NCBI GenBank assembly: GCA_014529385.2
Contig: CM043960.1
Coordinates: forward strand, 71,142,410 to 71,206,409
Length of the DNA stretch: 64,000 bases
Reading direction: 5' to 3'
From: Adiantum capillus-veneris
Lineage: Eukaryota; Streptophyta; Polypodiopsida; Polypodiales; Pteridaceae
The notes under the pieces are model-generated. The model was not told where the DNA came from and did no database searches. It worked only from the letters and a program-made list of their open reading frames with translations. Of the stretch, positions 46,825-59,360 are shown piece by piece; position 1 is the stretch's first letter; the number at the start of each line of letters is the position of its first letter. The position numbers and the translations under genes were made by a program.

Positions 46825-46996
46825 TCATGATTATGCATTGTATGAAAAACACTGAAAATGTTGGGAGAAAGGAAAGACTCGGCGGTCCCCTACCCCCAAT
46901 CGTACCTAGCTAGGTATGCGGTGCCTCCCTCACAGAAGCTCATGATGTTACACATTGTATGAAAAACACTGAAAATGTTGGGAGAAAGGGAAGACC
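46764..46996. repeat. Tandem duplication (~115 bp) overlapping the edge of element D
   Basis: Unit 1 about 46,764-46,880 and unit 2 about 46,880-46,996 share CGGTCCCCTACCCCCAATCG, CCTCCCTCACA-AAGCTCATG and GAAAAACACTGAAAATGTTG. Each unit ends with the first bases of the element D LTR (TGTTGGGAGAAAGG). Confidence 0.85.
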
Positions 46997-47116
46997 GGTT
47001 GCTTGGACAATTCAACAATTCATCACCATCAACATGTCACCTTTTCTTCCAAATTCAAGTACACACACACAAATAGACTATGGCAGCACAAACACACACA
47101 CACACACACACACACA

Positions 47117-50100
47117 GGAATTGGAGCTGATCTCTTCAGATAGTTGATTCTAGTGTTAGAATTTACAGCTACTGGAAGTCGTCAGTTCAGTCAGTGGAAT
47201 GGAATATAGAAACTGAGCTGGAATACTCTACTGGGACTAGAAACAGAATGAATCACTGGAAAAGTGTTTCAAATTCAGATTCAGAGTTTAGGAAGAACGA
47301 ATACAAGGTATCATAGACTGAAGCCCAATTGACTACCGTAGTAATGATTACATAGTAGAATTACAAGTGAAGAGATTGTAACTCAAGACAGCTTCGAAGA
47401 CTAGAACCAGGAGACTAGAAGTAAGAAGTCAAAGAGTACAAGCAGCCCAAAGTACAATCAGCTCGATTACAATGTAATGGGTCCTATTTATAGCCTCTTG
47501 AGGTTACTGTGGTAACCGCCATGGTAATTACTGGCTGCTCCGCTGTTCGGCTTCCAGAAGACAATTCCCGCATGTTGAGACTATCTCCGCCATCTACATC
47601 CTTCCCTCCTTTCTTGAATTTTGGTAAAACTCCAAAATTTCTTTAAAAAATTCCACCGTCTGATCCTTCTGAGGTGTTGAGGAACCTCTTTTGCCTGCTT
47701 ACTAGGTTGGCCGATGTTCCTCATGAGTTGGCCTATGTTCCTTATGATAGTACTCTTCTGAAGTTGCTAACTCTTCTGGTATTGTTAGCTTTATACCATA
47801 CTTCATGCTTGTTGAGTGCTTGACACCCCTATAGTTGTAATTCCATGGGTGTCCAGCCAAAGAAACTCCAACACCTTACTGGAAAAATCCACCGTCTGAT
47901 TCTAAAATTGGTTGGAAAAATCCACTGTTTGATTCTAAGAACGGCTGGAAAAATCACCATTGGGTTCTTATATGGAACTACCCAGTATCCTTCCACTGAA
48001 CCCGCTTCCTCTTGCCCTTCGGTCGTGTTGGTGTTTCAGAAGTCCCAGTGCCAGCATTGTCCTTCTGGATAAGTCTGTAAATGGCCTCCTGTTCAAGTTG
48101 ATCCCGTCTTTCTGTAGTCATTTCTACTTCATAAGGCATGAGAGCATGATAGGTTTTGGTGTGAGGATCATAGAGCGTGCATTGCCTTTTGTTAGACGAG
48201 TTCTAGCCAATTTGTGACAATGCGAAGCTGAATGGATCCATCCTTCTGGAAGAGGCTGATTTGTTTTAATCCTAGCTTCAAAGAGAATCTCAATCATCTC
48301 TTTATATTGTGGTCCCAGGCCTGGTTTTTCTGGACACTGAGCCGCGAAATGCCCATACTTACCACAAGTATAGCAATTCAGACTTCGACTCTGGAAATTA
48401 CCACGACCCTGGCCCCGGCCAGTACCCCCTTGGTATCTGCCGCACCCCATACCAAAACCGCTAATACCTAATTTCTCTTCTTGGGGTACACTGGTAGTCT
48501 CCACTTTTACTGGTTCAACATTGGTAAATGCCACCACAGACAGATCTTTCCCCTTCTTAAAATGATGAATGCGAATGCCACAGTTGTTCCATAGATGGCC
48601 GTAAGCTTTACAGTAAGTACACCGTGGACATTCATTAAAAACATGATCTTTGGATTTACACTTTGAACACTAGGTTTCCACTCTTCTTACTGGTTGTCTG
48701 GTCTGGCTGATTTCAGTAATCTGCCGGGCCATCTCATCAATCTTTCTAGACCAAGACTCCTTCTTAGCACTGTCTTTGCTCTTCTCATCCGAGCTGCTTT
48801 CAGAACTACTAGAGGTCTTACTGGAATCAAAATTCTCAGTAGAAGTACTGCTACCATTGGACCTCCTCTTCTTGTGACTTCTTTCCTTCTTAGCATGTTG
48901 TTCCAGCTTCAGGGCTCGATGCACCAAATCATTAAATTTATTTGTTGGTGCAGGCACCTCCTGTTCCCTAAGCTTCTTGCTACGGAAACCATTTAAAAAC
49001 CATGCCTGCAACCATTTTTTGATGGTGGTTTCTGTAACTGCCTAGTCAGTTCCTTGATTTTCTCAACATAACTTCTGACTAATAATTTCCTTTGCTTTAT
49101 CTTATCCATTTCACAGAGGATATCCTCATCTCCTCTGTTATCTGAATATTCCAGTCAGAAAGCTTTGAGTAGTTTGTTATATGATCTGACTTGGCAAGCT
49201 GGGTAATGGTAGTACCATTTCCTTGCTGCCTCCTTTAATGTCTGAGGAAAGTATTCCCCCCAGTCATCTTCATTAATGTTTTTCAACTCAGCATACTGTT
49301 CAAAGGCTTGGATATGAACATCCCGGTCATCTTTCTTCCCACCCTTAAACACTGGAAAAGAAATTTTCAATGAAGAGGTGTAATCATGTCGATCAACATC
49401 GTTTCGGCCTCTTCTCATCTTAGGAATCTGACTCCTTTTTGAAGATTTCTTGTAATGGTCTGTATCTGCATCCCAGTCAATTTCTTCTACAGTCTCAGTA
49501 TTTGTTTCTTACCTGGCTTTTCTGCTGGAACTGTGGCGACTACCTTTACTGCCTTTGGCTCCTTCATCCCCGTGTGTGGTCCGAGAACTCCTGGCCTTGC
49601 GTTCTTCCCTCTCAGCCCTTCTTTGTATGGACTGACTGGAGTGCTGAGATCCCTTAGCCTCATCAGCTTGACCGTGCTCCTCTGGAGCCTCAGTCTCAGT
49701 CCCCGGTTCAATCTTAGGATTAGAATCTCTTTCTGACTCCTCAGGGATAGGGTCAACGCGGTAGGATGGTTTACGACCACGGCTGGTTTTGGGTGCCATA
49801 TCTTCAACTTAAAATTCAAACTGGGAGAAGCGGTCTGGTCAATGAGCAAACAGCTCTAGCCACCGTGATCGCCAAAATGGAATTGGAGCTGATCTCTTCA
49901 GATAGCTGATTCCAGTGTTAGAATTTACAGCTATTGGAAGTCGTCAATTCAGTCAGTCAAATAGGAATGGAATATAGAAACTGAGCTGGAATAGTTAACT
50001 GAATTAAAATACTCTACTGGGACTAGAAACAGACTGAATGAATGAAAAAGTGTTTCAGGTTCAGATTCAGAGTTTAGGAAGAACGAATACAAGGTATTAC

Positions 50101-50384
50101 AGACTGAAGCCCAATTGACTATTGTAGTAATGATTATAGAGTAGAATTACAAGTGAAGAGATTGTAACTCAAGACAGCTTCAAAGACTAGAACCAAGAGA
50201 CTAGAAGTAAGAAGTCAAAGAGTACAAGCAGCCCAAAGTACAACCAGCCCGATTACAATGTGATGGGTCCTATTTATAGCCTCTTGAGGTTAATGTGGTA
50301 ACCGCCATGGTCATTACTGGCTGGTCCGCTCTTCGGCTTCCAGGAGACAATTCCCGCATGTTGAGACTATCTCCGTCGTCTACA
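47117..50384 (-). mobile_element. Gag-only LTR element N1
   Basis: Inserted in the AC run of the element D 3' LTR; both flanks are AC repeat. LTRs 47,117-47,598 and 49,878-50,384 (about 480-507 bp), primer site TTTTGGCGATCACGGTGG (minus strand, 49,877-49,860), purine tract beside the left LTR. The 2.3-kb interior holds gag only: acidic/basic N-terminus from MAPKTSRGRKPSYR (49,799), capsid block FPVFKGGKKDDRDVHIQAFE and WYYHYPA (49,360-49,190), Ser/Lys-rich linker and knuckle CYTCGKYGHFAAQC (48,372-48,331). No protease or pol. Broken in a few places. A TR-GAG type, non-autonomous. Confidence 0.88.
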
Positions 50385-50932
50385 CACACACACACACACA
50401 CAAGAGAATAGATTGACAAGGACAAAGTGTAAGAGATGTAGACATATTTAGGAGTACATGGAATAACATAGCATAGCATAAGAGAGAGGGAAGGAAAAAT
50501 TTAGAGCATCTACACAAGGCCTAAAATCCTAGCCCCAAACTCCACCATATCCCTTCTTGTGGAGTTTGGTATTTAATTTATATTTGATTTTTGGGTGCCA
50601 AAAGTGGAGGGCCCTCTTTTACAACTAGTCTACTTTAGTACTGAGTGGAGCACACCACTTATTGCATGTCCCATAAGGGTGAGTTCTCACTTGAGCTATT
50701 TACAGTAGCCATAGTGGCTTATTGAATAAAAGTCTAAAATATTGTGCAAAGGTAAAATTATCAAGAGGATTATTATTTGTCGGTGCCTCCTTCTCAACTC
50801 CCAGAATTTCAATCTACAAATCATTATGCACTCACTATTAGTAATATCAAATAATCACATAATTAACCATTAAGCCAGCTATCCCAATTGCAGTTAACCA
50901 CATACAACATGAGGGTACACAGTCTTGTAACA
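50385..50932 (-). repeat. 3' LTR of element D, outer part
   Basis: Resumes after N1 at the AC run and ends AGTCTTGTAACA next to the purine tract. The first part of the same LTR is 46,976-47,116. Confidence 0.88.
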
Positions 50933-50990
50933 TCCCTCCCATCAGGGTCCCATCAAGGATAACAACTATCCTCATTTGCTTAATAGAGAA

Positions 50991-51188
50991 TCAACTGGAC
51001 TGTGACCGATGGAAAGTGTGGAAAAGGTCTGGAAAGTTGCAAAAAAACTTTTCAGGCATCCATTTGGCATCCTCTCTAGGGTGGCTTTTGAAGGTCAAAA
51101 GATAGTGGTTATAAAGCATGCTAGTGTGTGTGGTGGTGGCCTCGTGATCAATTATTTGTGCAAGGATGAGTTGTTCTTCTTGGTCCAC
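50991..51188 (-). pseudogene. Element D chromodomain region
   Basis: The minus strand reads HYLLTFKSHPREDAKWMPEK then FPDLFHTF, the chromodomain that ends chromovirus integrases and reads methylated histone H3. Position just before the purine tract is as expected. Confidence 0.7.
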
Positions 51189-51848
51189 AAGTGAAGGTGG
51201 ATCTTCATTAATCTGATGTGTAGGTAGGGGTCCTCTGAAAGGTCTTAAAAGACTAATGAGGAATGAACACTAATTTTTTTTTGAATGGACCGTAAAAACG
51301 AGGAGCAAGTTTAACAAAAACATTAGTATCAACACTTTTTATCATTCATTTTTCAATGCTAAGCATAACATAATCACCTTCCTTAAATTGGTGTGCCTTG
51401 CGGTGCTTGTTAGCATGCTTAGTGTAAAGTTCCTATGGGTGTTTAACTACAGAATGCACACTTGCATAAACATCATGAAATTTAGCAGTAAAACCATCAA
51501 CAGCAGGCACAACATTAGAAAGGCATGAAGCAGGAGTAGGAAGAGAACGACCATACACAATTTCAAATGGAGATTTACATGTGGCAGTGTGAGTGGTGTT
51601 GTTATATGAAAACTATAAAATATGCACGTAACCATCCCATTTCTTGGGTTGAGAAAAAACATAAGCCTTTAGCAAGTCAATGATAGTGCAATTGTGACTT
51701 TAGTTTGACCATTATATTCACAATTGAATGTAGAAGTAAAATCAAGTGTAGCTTCAAGATTTTCAAAAATAGTAGGTCAAAAAGCACTACAAAATTTGGA
51801 ATCTGGATCAGATATGACTTTAGGCAAACCATGATGTGGAAAGACAGT

Positions 51849-52310
51849 TTAAAAAAATAGAAGTACAGCTTGATGTGTTGTGAGTGTCTTCTTACAAGGA
51901 ATGAAGTATGTTTTTTTAGAAAAACGATCAATTACAGTCCAAATCATATCATGCTTGTGAATAATGAGTGGAAATCCAATAACAAAATCCATTGAAATAT
52001 GTTCCCAAGGGTTTTTAGGAATAAGGAGAGGGTGTAACAGTCCCAATTTCTTACATGTTGCTCCTTTGATCTTTTGACAATTCAAACAAGTTGAGACATA
52101 CTCTTTAACATCAATTTTCATAGCATGCCAATAGAAATCACGACATAAGTTTTGAAAAGTAGCAGAAAATCCTCTATGTCGAGCACAGGGTGGTTTTTGC
52201 AACTCTTCAATTATCAATGTACGAAAAGGTGTAGTTACACACAATTTCTGTTTGAAATAGAAAAATTTCTTGAATAGGGTATTCCAAAATTGTGTGCACA
52301 AAATTGTCAA
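51849..52310 (-). pseudogene. Element D integrase (zinc finger and core start)
   Basis: RHRGFSATFQNLCRDFYWHAM and CLNCQKIKG give the HHCC finger; HISMDFVIGFP and WTVIDRFSKKTYFIPCKK give the catalytic core. The rest of the core continues in minus-strand frames to about 51,450. Confidence 0.85.
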
Positions 52311-52647
52311 TCATATGCAACCATGTGGTTTTGAAATCATCATCTTGTGCATAAGTGTCAGGAATAGAACCAAATGAAGTACCCGTAATGGTTGATAGAT
52401 TATTAAGAGAGGGTCTTTGACTCAAAGCATCAGCTACAACATTTTCCTTACCACGTTGGTATTGATTGCTGGGTTGAAAACTTTGAATGAAGGCAACCCA
52501 CTTAATATGTCTATCATCTATTAAGGGTTGGCAGAGTAAGTATTTGATACTTTGTTGATCAATTTTGATGATTAAATCCGCACCCATTAAATAGTGTTTC
52601 CAATTTTTCGAGGCAAGTACAACAACAATCAATTCTTTATCATACAT
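52207..52647 (-). pseudogene. Element D RNase H end
   Basis: YDKELIVVVLASKNWKHYL, then IIKIDQQSIKYLL and GKENVVADALSQRP, the usual Gypsy RNase H end. Confidence 0.85.
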
Positions 52648-53495
52648 ACTGAACTTTCTGATTCAAAAGGTTTGAATTTATAACTTTTAAAAGCAAGTGA
52701 ATGGTTATCTTCCATAAAGACTACAGTGATACCTTTTCCACTAGCATCAGTGACTGCGACAAAGAATGGTCGATCAAAATCATACAATTGCAGTACTGGT
52801 GTATTTATCAAAGCATTTTTGAGTGCATTAAAGAAACTTTCTTGCAAGTCATACCATGCATAAGGAGAATTTTTCTTTAACAGGAGAGTGAGGTAATGAT
52901 ATTTGTAAGCAAAGTTACGTACAAACTTCTTGTAATAAGTGCATAGAACAATAAAAGAACAAAGTTCATGCAATTTTTTGGGTCTAGGCCATGACTGAAT
53001 GGCTTCAATTTTCTTAGGGTCTACATGTATCCCCTTGACCAATATAATGTGTCCCAAATATTCAATCTCAGATTGGAAAAATGAACTCTTTTCAGGATGC
53101 AGATACAAGTGGTTGTGTGCAAATAGATCAAATACACGTGTTAAGAGCTCTTTATGCTCTTGTTCCGATTTATTGAATACAAGAATGTTGTCAAAGAATA
53201 CAATCACAAAATCTTGATGGTCAATGAGAATTAAATTCATCATGTGTATGAATGTGGCTAGTGCATTTGTTAGACCAAATGGCATGACAAGAAATTCATA
53301 ATGTCCCGTTTGTGTTCTGAAAGCAGTTTTGTAGACATCTTGGTCAAACATTTTGACTTGATGATACCCTGATTTGAGGTCAATTTTGCTAAAGATGTTT
53401 GCCCCTTTCAGTTTGTCTAATAGATCATCCACTCTAGGAATAGGGAACCTATTCTTGATGATGATCTTGTTTAAAGCCCTGTAGTCAAAACACAT
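52629..53495 (-). pseudogene. Element D reverse transcriptase
   Basis: An open stretch of 288 codons with [57 protein letters not shown] and WPRPKKLHELCSF. Canonical Gypsy RT order leading into RNase H. Confidence 0.92.
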
Positions 53496-54902
53496 ACAAA
53501 AAGTTCCATGTTTCTCCTTAACAAGAAGTACTGGAGCTATGTATGGTGAACTACTAGGTCTTATAAGTCCTCAATCAAGCAAGTCACTGATTTGAGTTTG
53601 TATCTCCCTGTTTGTAGTCAGATTTACATGATAAGGTGCTCTACAAGGAGGTTTACTACCTAGTATAATATCTATGTTGTGATCTTCTAGGCGTGAATGT
53701 GGAATTCTAGGTGGTAGATCATGCATGAAACAATCATTAAATTGTGAGAGAAAATCATCATGTGAGGAGTTATGTGGAGTTTCAGTTTCAACAGAGATTT
53801 GATTTACTAGTACCAGATATATTTTCCCTTGTTTTTGAATTGCTCTAATGGCTTGAGTGTTGTAGTAGGCTACAGTGTCACTTTCATAGGACACACAGTT
53901 AGTACAATTGGTCTGGTCTGGTTCACACTAGACGGACTCTCTGGGTTGGGTTGCGACACGTGGGAGGGATACGACGGTGGTTCTAGTGGACATCGTGGCT
54001 AGGTCACCTCCACCACTCAATCTAGAGATAGCTTAGATGGCTGACATTTATGAGCCATTGGTGGCTCTTTATGGTGGGACATGAGGAGTAGTTGTTGGGT
54101 CATAGAGATCATCTTCTAGATATATGGTCCAACATTGTCATCTAGGTAGCGAGTCTATACAGATAGCACGTCTTCACCCTCCCTGCACATTTGAGCCTCG
54201 ACCCCCCATTGTACCTGTGAATCCTACGCTGGAGCTGAGTGTACTGCCACGCTAGAGTCTGTATCGGTTCTTTGAGATAGTTAAGTCATATGTTCTGGTC
54301 TGCTGTTGTGTCTCTGTGAGCTCAATTGTTATCTATTGTTCCTTCGTTTTCAATCTATTTTGAATGATATTGTCACGCACATTGCACTGAGGAGCGCCCA
54401 TTATAGAGAGCACGACACACTATCCGCGCTACGGTGCTCTCATTTTGGCGATCACGGTGGGACCTCAACTGAAGTCTCACTCTCTGTTGACGTGAAAATC
54501 GAGGAGCTAGCTGGGTTTTACCTAGCTTCGCCTTGCCAGTGCAGCCTGCTGGTTTGTCCTAGACAACGTACTCTAGCTAACCCAGATCTCATCCTAGTCT
54601 AGTCCTTCCTTGTCCCTGGTCTAGTCCTTCCTCGTCCCTGGTCCACTCTTGCCCTGTTCCAACTAGTTCTCGTCCCTCGCCTAGTCCTTCCTCGTCCCTG
54701 GTCTAGCCAGGTGGTCCAGTCACTCGCCTTGGTCTAGTGGCGATTGGACCAGTTTTCAGCAAGTTACAATAAGTACAAGGTCTTCGTGCCCAAGGCTTGT
54801 GTGGCTTTTGGTTACTGCATGACACATACAAGGTAGTCAAAAGAGCGACAAAGCCCATTACTCAGTCCTCTGAAGTACTACCACAGAAAACATCAACCCT
54901 TC

Positions 54903-56392
54903 GTGCCAGGTAGAAGTCTACCAGCTCCAGTACCCCTACCTTCCCCTACAACTACCTCCATTCCCTCAACAAGTTCTACACCTCCCCAGTCACCCAAATC
55001 AATAAACTTCTTATCCCATGTGTTACAACAAGCTCTAGTGCAACAAGCTCTTGCACAAACAACCATGGAGGAGCTCACAAGCGTTCTAGCTAAGGTGAAT
55101 ATTAAGTTTTCGACTTTCAAGGGTCTCTCCTTAGAGGATGCTGACGACCATGCCCGGAGGTTTGTTTCTCTTTGCAGGAAAAGGTTTTGAACGAGTTGGC
55201 CAACATGGTGCTCCAGCCAGAGGAGACTTTTGCAAAACTCATGACTAAAACCAAGTCTCAGTTTGCCAAGCTTCCTCAACAACCAGGGGAATTTATGGTT
55301 AAGAAGTGGGTGGAGAAGGCTCTTCCTAAAACTTCCCAACAAAAACTCCGAGAGAGTCTCCGACCTGACGCAACTCTGGAGGAGTTTGTCGGGGCTGCTA
55401 CTAGGATAGAGGGAGTTAGGAAGCTGTTCACCAACTCCCCTCAGGTAGAGACCACCTCAGTGTTTTCGAAAAGTTCTTCTGATCCATTAACTTCTTTACG
55501 CAGGGAATTGGAAGCCCTAAAGTTAAAGCTAACTCTTCAAGAGGAGAAATCAATCTCTCTCAGACAGGAGAAGCCCCCACATCACGAGGCTTTGGATCAA
55601 ATTGAGAGAGAGCTAGAAGAGCTTTGGTCTCAACAGGAGACCAAAGCTATGGTATGGTGCAACTCGTGTCTCTCTCCAGGACACCCTCCACAGGACTGTC
55701 CCCTTCGGGCTTATTTCAACTTCTGCGAAAAGTCTGGGCATGAGACAAATCTGCTACTACCTCAAGGGATTGTGACAAATACATCAAAGTCTTGGTCCTA
55801 CTCTTCAACAAGGGCCATCACCTACATCCAACATGGTCTCTCCCTGTGGCCATTCACACTACATGCCACCTTTATTGCCAGCCCCTCCTATGCAAGGTAT
55901 GCAGAGCACTTTTCCCTCTCAGAGCGTTTATCACACCCATGCTCCCTTCCCACTTCACAGCTTCTATGCCTCCACCTCCAACTCCATGGAGCAAGGACCA
56001 CCTCGTCCTTCGACTCGTCCATTGAATCGGCCCATTTTGTGCTACAGATGTGGGGAATATGGTCATTACCAAAGAAAATGCCCTCTGCCCGAAGGGTCCC
56101 CTCCCTGCCGTCATTGCCCTGACATGAAGGATCACTATAGTAAAGATTGCGCTAAACTTCACGCATCCACGGTTGCGAACCCAAGTCAAAGCCAAAATGA
56201 GTTTACCTTTCCCAAGTTCAAATTGATAATAGTAAGCACCACTCCTCAACCACCCCCTTCCGCCCATGTGGTTACCACTCAAGACAAGTTGCAGTTGGTA
56301 CAGGAGCCAGTGGGTGTCCTCACCCGGGCCCAGAGAGACGCTCCAGTCTTAGTATTCCAACACGTTCAACTCCCCCACACATTCTCACACTA
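54903..56392 (+). pseudogene. Element E gag
   Basis: Pro/Ser-rich start, capsid-like block (KFSTFKGLSLEDADDHARRF, then LPQQPGEFMVKKWVEKALP), a coiled-coil-like stretch LTSLRRELEALKLKLTLQEE, a first CxxC motif CNSCLSPGHPPQDC (55,659-55,700) and a second cluster CYRCGEYGHYQRKCP...CRHCPDMKDHYSKDC (about 56,039-56,150). Broken. Confidence 0.75.
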
Positions 56393-56715
56393 GTGGATAC
56401 CCTGCCTTCAGCTGTTAACAAGCCATCCCTCAGTGCCATGAAAGAATCCAAATCTTTGCTCTCCGATATTGACGAATCTTTCTTGGAAGCAGTTTCCGAT
56501 CTACAAAAGATCAAGGTACCAGAGGAACCACTGGTAGAACAGGAAAAGCTTACAGCAGCAGAGACAGTCTTGAAGAACACCTTCCAACAAGTGTCCCTCA
56601 CATGTTGCGATTAGATGCGAGTTTTAGAAGTGACACCCTTGCTGTTATTTAGTCACTTTACCCCCGAGCAAGTCCTAGTGGCGGGCATCTCCTAGTGCGA
56701 CCGTGAGAGTCTTAT

Positions 56716-57051
56716 ATGATATCCAATCCCGCTGCTCCCCTCACTGATTATAGAAGCCCTCGCTTGGCAATGTTCGTCTTGGGGCAACAATTTTCAGGAG
56801 TAATTGTTGATGGTGGATATGACATCAATATGATGCCTGAGTTCACTATGATCGCTTTAGGCCTGCAGCCTACTCAACATGCCCCCTTCACAGTAACATT
56901 GGCTGACCAGAGGACAGTATACCCTGTGGGCATAGTAGAAAAGGTGCCTCTGCAGGTACAAGATTTCACTTTTAGTTTGGATTTTGTTGTGATTCGTCTT
57001 CCACAGGTGGAGGGCAGATTTCCCTTGCTCATTGGTAGACCATGGTTGTGA
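56716..57051 (+). CDS. Element E protease-like domain
   Basis: 111 codons with FSGVIVDGGYDINMM, matching the retropepsin active-site region by position and pattern, then FTVTLADQRTVYPVGIV (flap strand) and FPLLIGRPWL, the conserved LLGRPWL-type end of retrotransposon proteases. Confidence 0.75.
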   Translation: MISNPAAPLTDYRSPRLAMFVLGQQFSGVIVDGGYDINMMPEFTMIALGLQPTQHAPFTVTLADQRTVYPVGIVEKVPLQVQDFTFSLDFVVIRLPQVEGRFPLLIGRPWL

Positions 57052-57114
57052 CACACTATAGCACTTCATGATTGGGGAAACAATGCCATGTGGATACGTA
57101 CTCCTGGCTCCTAG

Positions 57115-57846
57115 ATGCAACCCATTTGCCTAGAAGGAGGCATGGATCCCGTTGTGCAACATAGTTCTTTGTCCCTAGCAACCAGCCTAGAATTGGAACA
57201 GCCTACTCCGCCTAACGGGTCAGACGAGGATCTGTTGGAGTGGTTGGATGCTACCAAATCTATGCCCTGTTATGGAGTCTCTATTCACTCTTTGCCTGAA
57301 GGTATACCCTCTTCCAATGTTTCCACAGTAACTAAACCCAATGAGCCACCTAAGACAGCTCAAAGGTTGAAGGTCATAGAAGTAACTAAACCCAATGAGC
57401 CACCTGAGCCAGCTCAAATGTTGAAGGTCATAGAAGTAACTAAACCCAATGAGCCACCTGAGCCAGCTCAAATGTTGAAGGTCATAGAAGTTACTCCGGA
57501 TGCGCCCTTAGTGGAAGCCTTTGAATTTGGTGAGCCTATGGAGGATCATAGAAGCGGACAGAAATCTCCTCGACAGGAGCTCACCCCCCCTCAAACATCA
57601 ACCCCATTGGTGTCTGCTTCTCCGACCAAAACAAAGCTCCCTTCACAGAGCCCGTCCTGCTTGATGAATTCCCTGCTCATGATAGTTGTCTTGCTCATGG
57701 TTGTTGCGCTATGTAGCATCTCCTCTTTCAGCCAGCGGACCATGAAATTCATCTATAGTGGAACACGAATTCTTCCGGCTATACCTTGTACTGGGGATGT
57801 ATATTTTCTATCTGCCACCCCCTCACACCCTCTCGGCCCTCACTAG
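57115..57846 (+). CDS. Element E ORF with 18-residue repeats
   Basis: 243 codons. Three tandem copies of an 18-residue unit (VTKPNEPPEPAQMLKVIE, residues about 72-125), a Ser/Thr/Pro-rich stretch, then a hydrophobic segment MNSLLMIVVLLMVVALCSIS (about 183-202) that could span a membrane. No known domain. It takes the place where pol normally starts. Confidence 0.55.
   Translation: MQPICLEGGMDPVVQHSSLSLATSLELEQPTPPNGSDEDLLEWLDATKSMPCYGVSIHSLPEGIPSSNVSTVTKPNEPPKTAQRLKVIEVTKPNEPPEPAQMLKVIEVTKPNEPPEPAQMLKVIEVTPDAPLVEAFEFGEPMEDHRSGQKSPRQELTPPQTSTPLVSASPTKTKLPSQSPSCLMNSLLMIVVLLMVVALCSISSFSQRTMKFIYSGTRILPAIPCTGDVYFLSATPSHPLGPH
57328..57489 (+). repeat. Three 54-bp tandem repeats
   Basis: Copies start at 57,328, 57,382 and 57,436 with GTAACTAAACCCAATGAGCC; the last two are nearly identical. 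The reading frame is preserved. Confidence 0.9.
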
Positions 57847-58800
57847 CCCTCATCCCCCTCACATCCCCTCGCCCCTAGTCCCTCCCCCTCGCCCCCCCTC
57901 ACCAGCCCTCACCCCCTATCCCAACTCGCTTTACCCCTCTCTCCCAACTCGGCCCTCCCCCTTTCCCCAATTCATCCCTCTCTTCTCTCCCAACTCGCCC
58001 CTAGTCCCCCCTTAATCCCAACTTGCCCTCCCCCTCTCCTCCCAACTCGCCCCTTTCCCCCTCCCCAATTCACCCCTCCCCTCTCTCCCAACTCGCCCCT
58101 AGTTCCCTCCTCACCAACTTGTCCCCCCTCTCTCACAAATCGCCCCCTGTCCCCCCCTCACCAACCTGTCCCCCCCCCCCCCCCCGCCCTCTCACAACTT
58201 GCCCCCCCCTCCCTTAACTCACCCTCGCCCCTACCGTTTTCCCCCCTCGCCCCTACCCACTCCCTCCCTTGCCCTCGCCCCTAGTCCCCCTACTCACCCT
58301 CTCACCCCCCGTGCCCAACTCGCCCCTCCCCCTGTCTCCCAACTCGCCTCTCCCCCCCCCCCCCCCCCCCCCCCCCCTGCTCAACTCGCCCCTCTCCCAA
58401 CTTGTCCCACCTACCCCCCTCTCCCAACTCACCCCTATCTAATCCCCACTCGCCCCTCCAACTCACCCTCGCCCCTAACCAACTCAACTCTCTCCCCCTT
58501 GCCCCTCCCTACTCACCCCTTGCCCCTAACCAGCCCAGCTCCTGCCCCCCCCCCCCCCCCCCCCCCCCCCAACTCACCCTCGTCCCCCTACCCACTCACC
58601 CCTCTCTCCCCCTCGGCCTTGCCTACCCACCCCTCGTCCCCCTACCACTCCCCCTTGCCCCTACCCACCCCTCGTCCCCCTACCACTCCCCCTTGCCCTT
58701 GCCTACCCACCCCTTGTCCCCCTACCACTCGCCCTCGCCCCTACCCACCCTTGCCCCTACCTAGTGCCACCTCGCCCCCTACCCACCCCTCGCCCCTGCC
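57820..58800. repeat. Cytosine-rich degenerate tandem tract
   Basis: About 1 kb built from variants of CAACTCGCCCCT and CTACCCACCCCT, with almost no guanine outside the CTCG core and two C-runs of more than 20. Open frames here are compositional only. Confidence 0.9.
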
Positions 58801-59039
58801 ATACATGGCCCGAAAAACTCCTTTCGCTGCTTCTCCTCACCCTCTCCCCGGGCACTTTCACAGTGTGTAGGCCCTTGTCTTCAGCTTGAGGAGACGGAGA
58901 CCTTCTATAATTTAATAATCAAGCGGCCCTTTGTCTTTGTTTCCTTGTTCACAGGTGATGGAGAAAGACACAAAGGGGGAGAGCAAGCGTTCTATAATCC
59001 CATCACAACAGACTAGCAAGCTGAAGAGATGTTGTTTCC

Positions 59040-59360
59040 TTGTGGCTTTCAAGCATTCACCTGATTGCCATCCTAATGCTACTAATGATTTTTGTTCTGC
59101 CATCACTATGGAGTTTAACCTTATTTGCGGTGTTACTGGAGCTTCTAGTCATCCCTAATTTTGAGAAGAGTGCTGTTGTAGAAAGTGTTGCAAGGTTCAT
59201 CTGCAAGCATAGACCAGGTCATTATTCTCTCACTATGGTTACGAAGGATAAAGATGCGATGAATCCAAACCGAGCATATCTCTTTGCTGTGGAGTCTCAT
59301 TCTGTTTTGCCAATTGGATTCTTGGACTATGCAACCATACTAGGTTACTGCTTAGTCTAG
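59040..59360 (+). CDS. Short ORF with hydrophobic N-terminus, element E
   Basis: 106 codons. Residues about 6-37 are strongly hydrophobic (IHLIAILMLLMIFVLPSLWS); the rest (FICKHRPGHYSLTMVTKDKD) is mixed. Unknown family. May be chance. Confidence 0.3.
   Translation: MWLSSIHLIAILMLLMIFVLPSLWSLTLFAVLLELLVIPNFEKSAVVESVARFICKHRPGHYSLTMVTKDKDAMNPNRAYLFAVESHSVLPIGFLDYATILGYCLV

Noticed and set aside
58199-58870. 223-residue proline-rich ORF
   Set aside because: Entirely a by-product of the C-rich tract; several frames are open at once.
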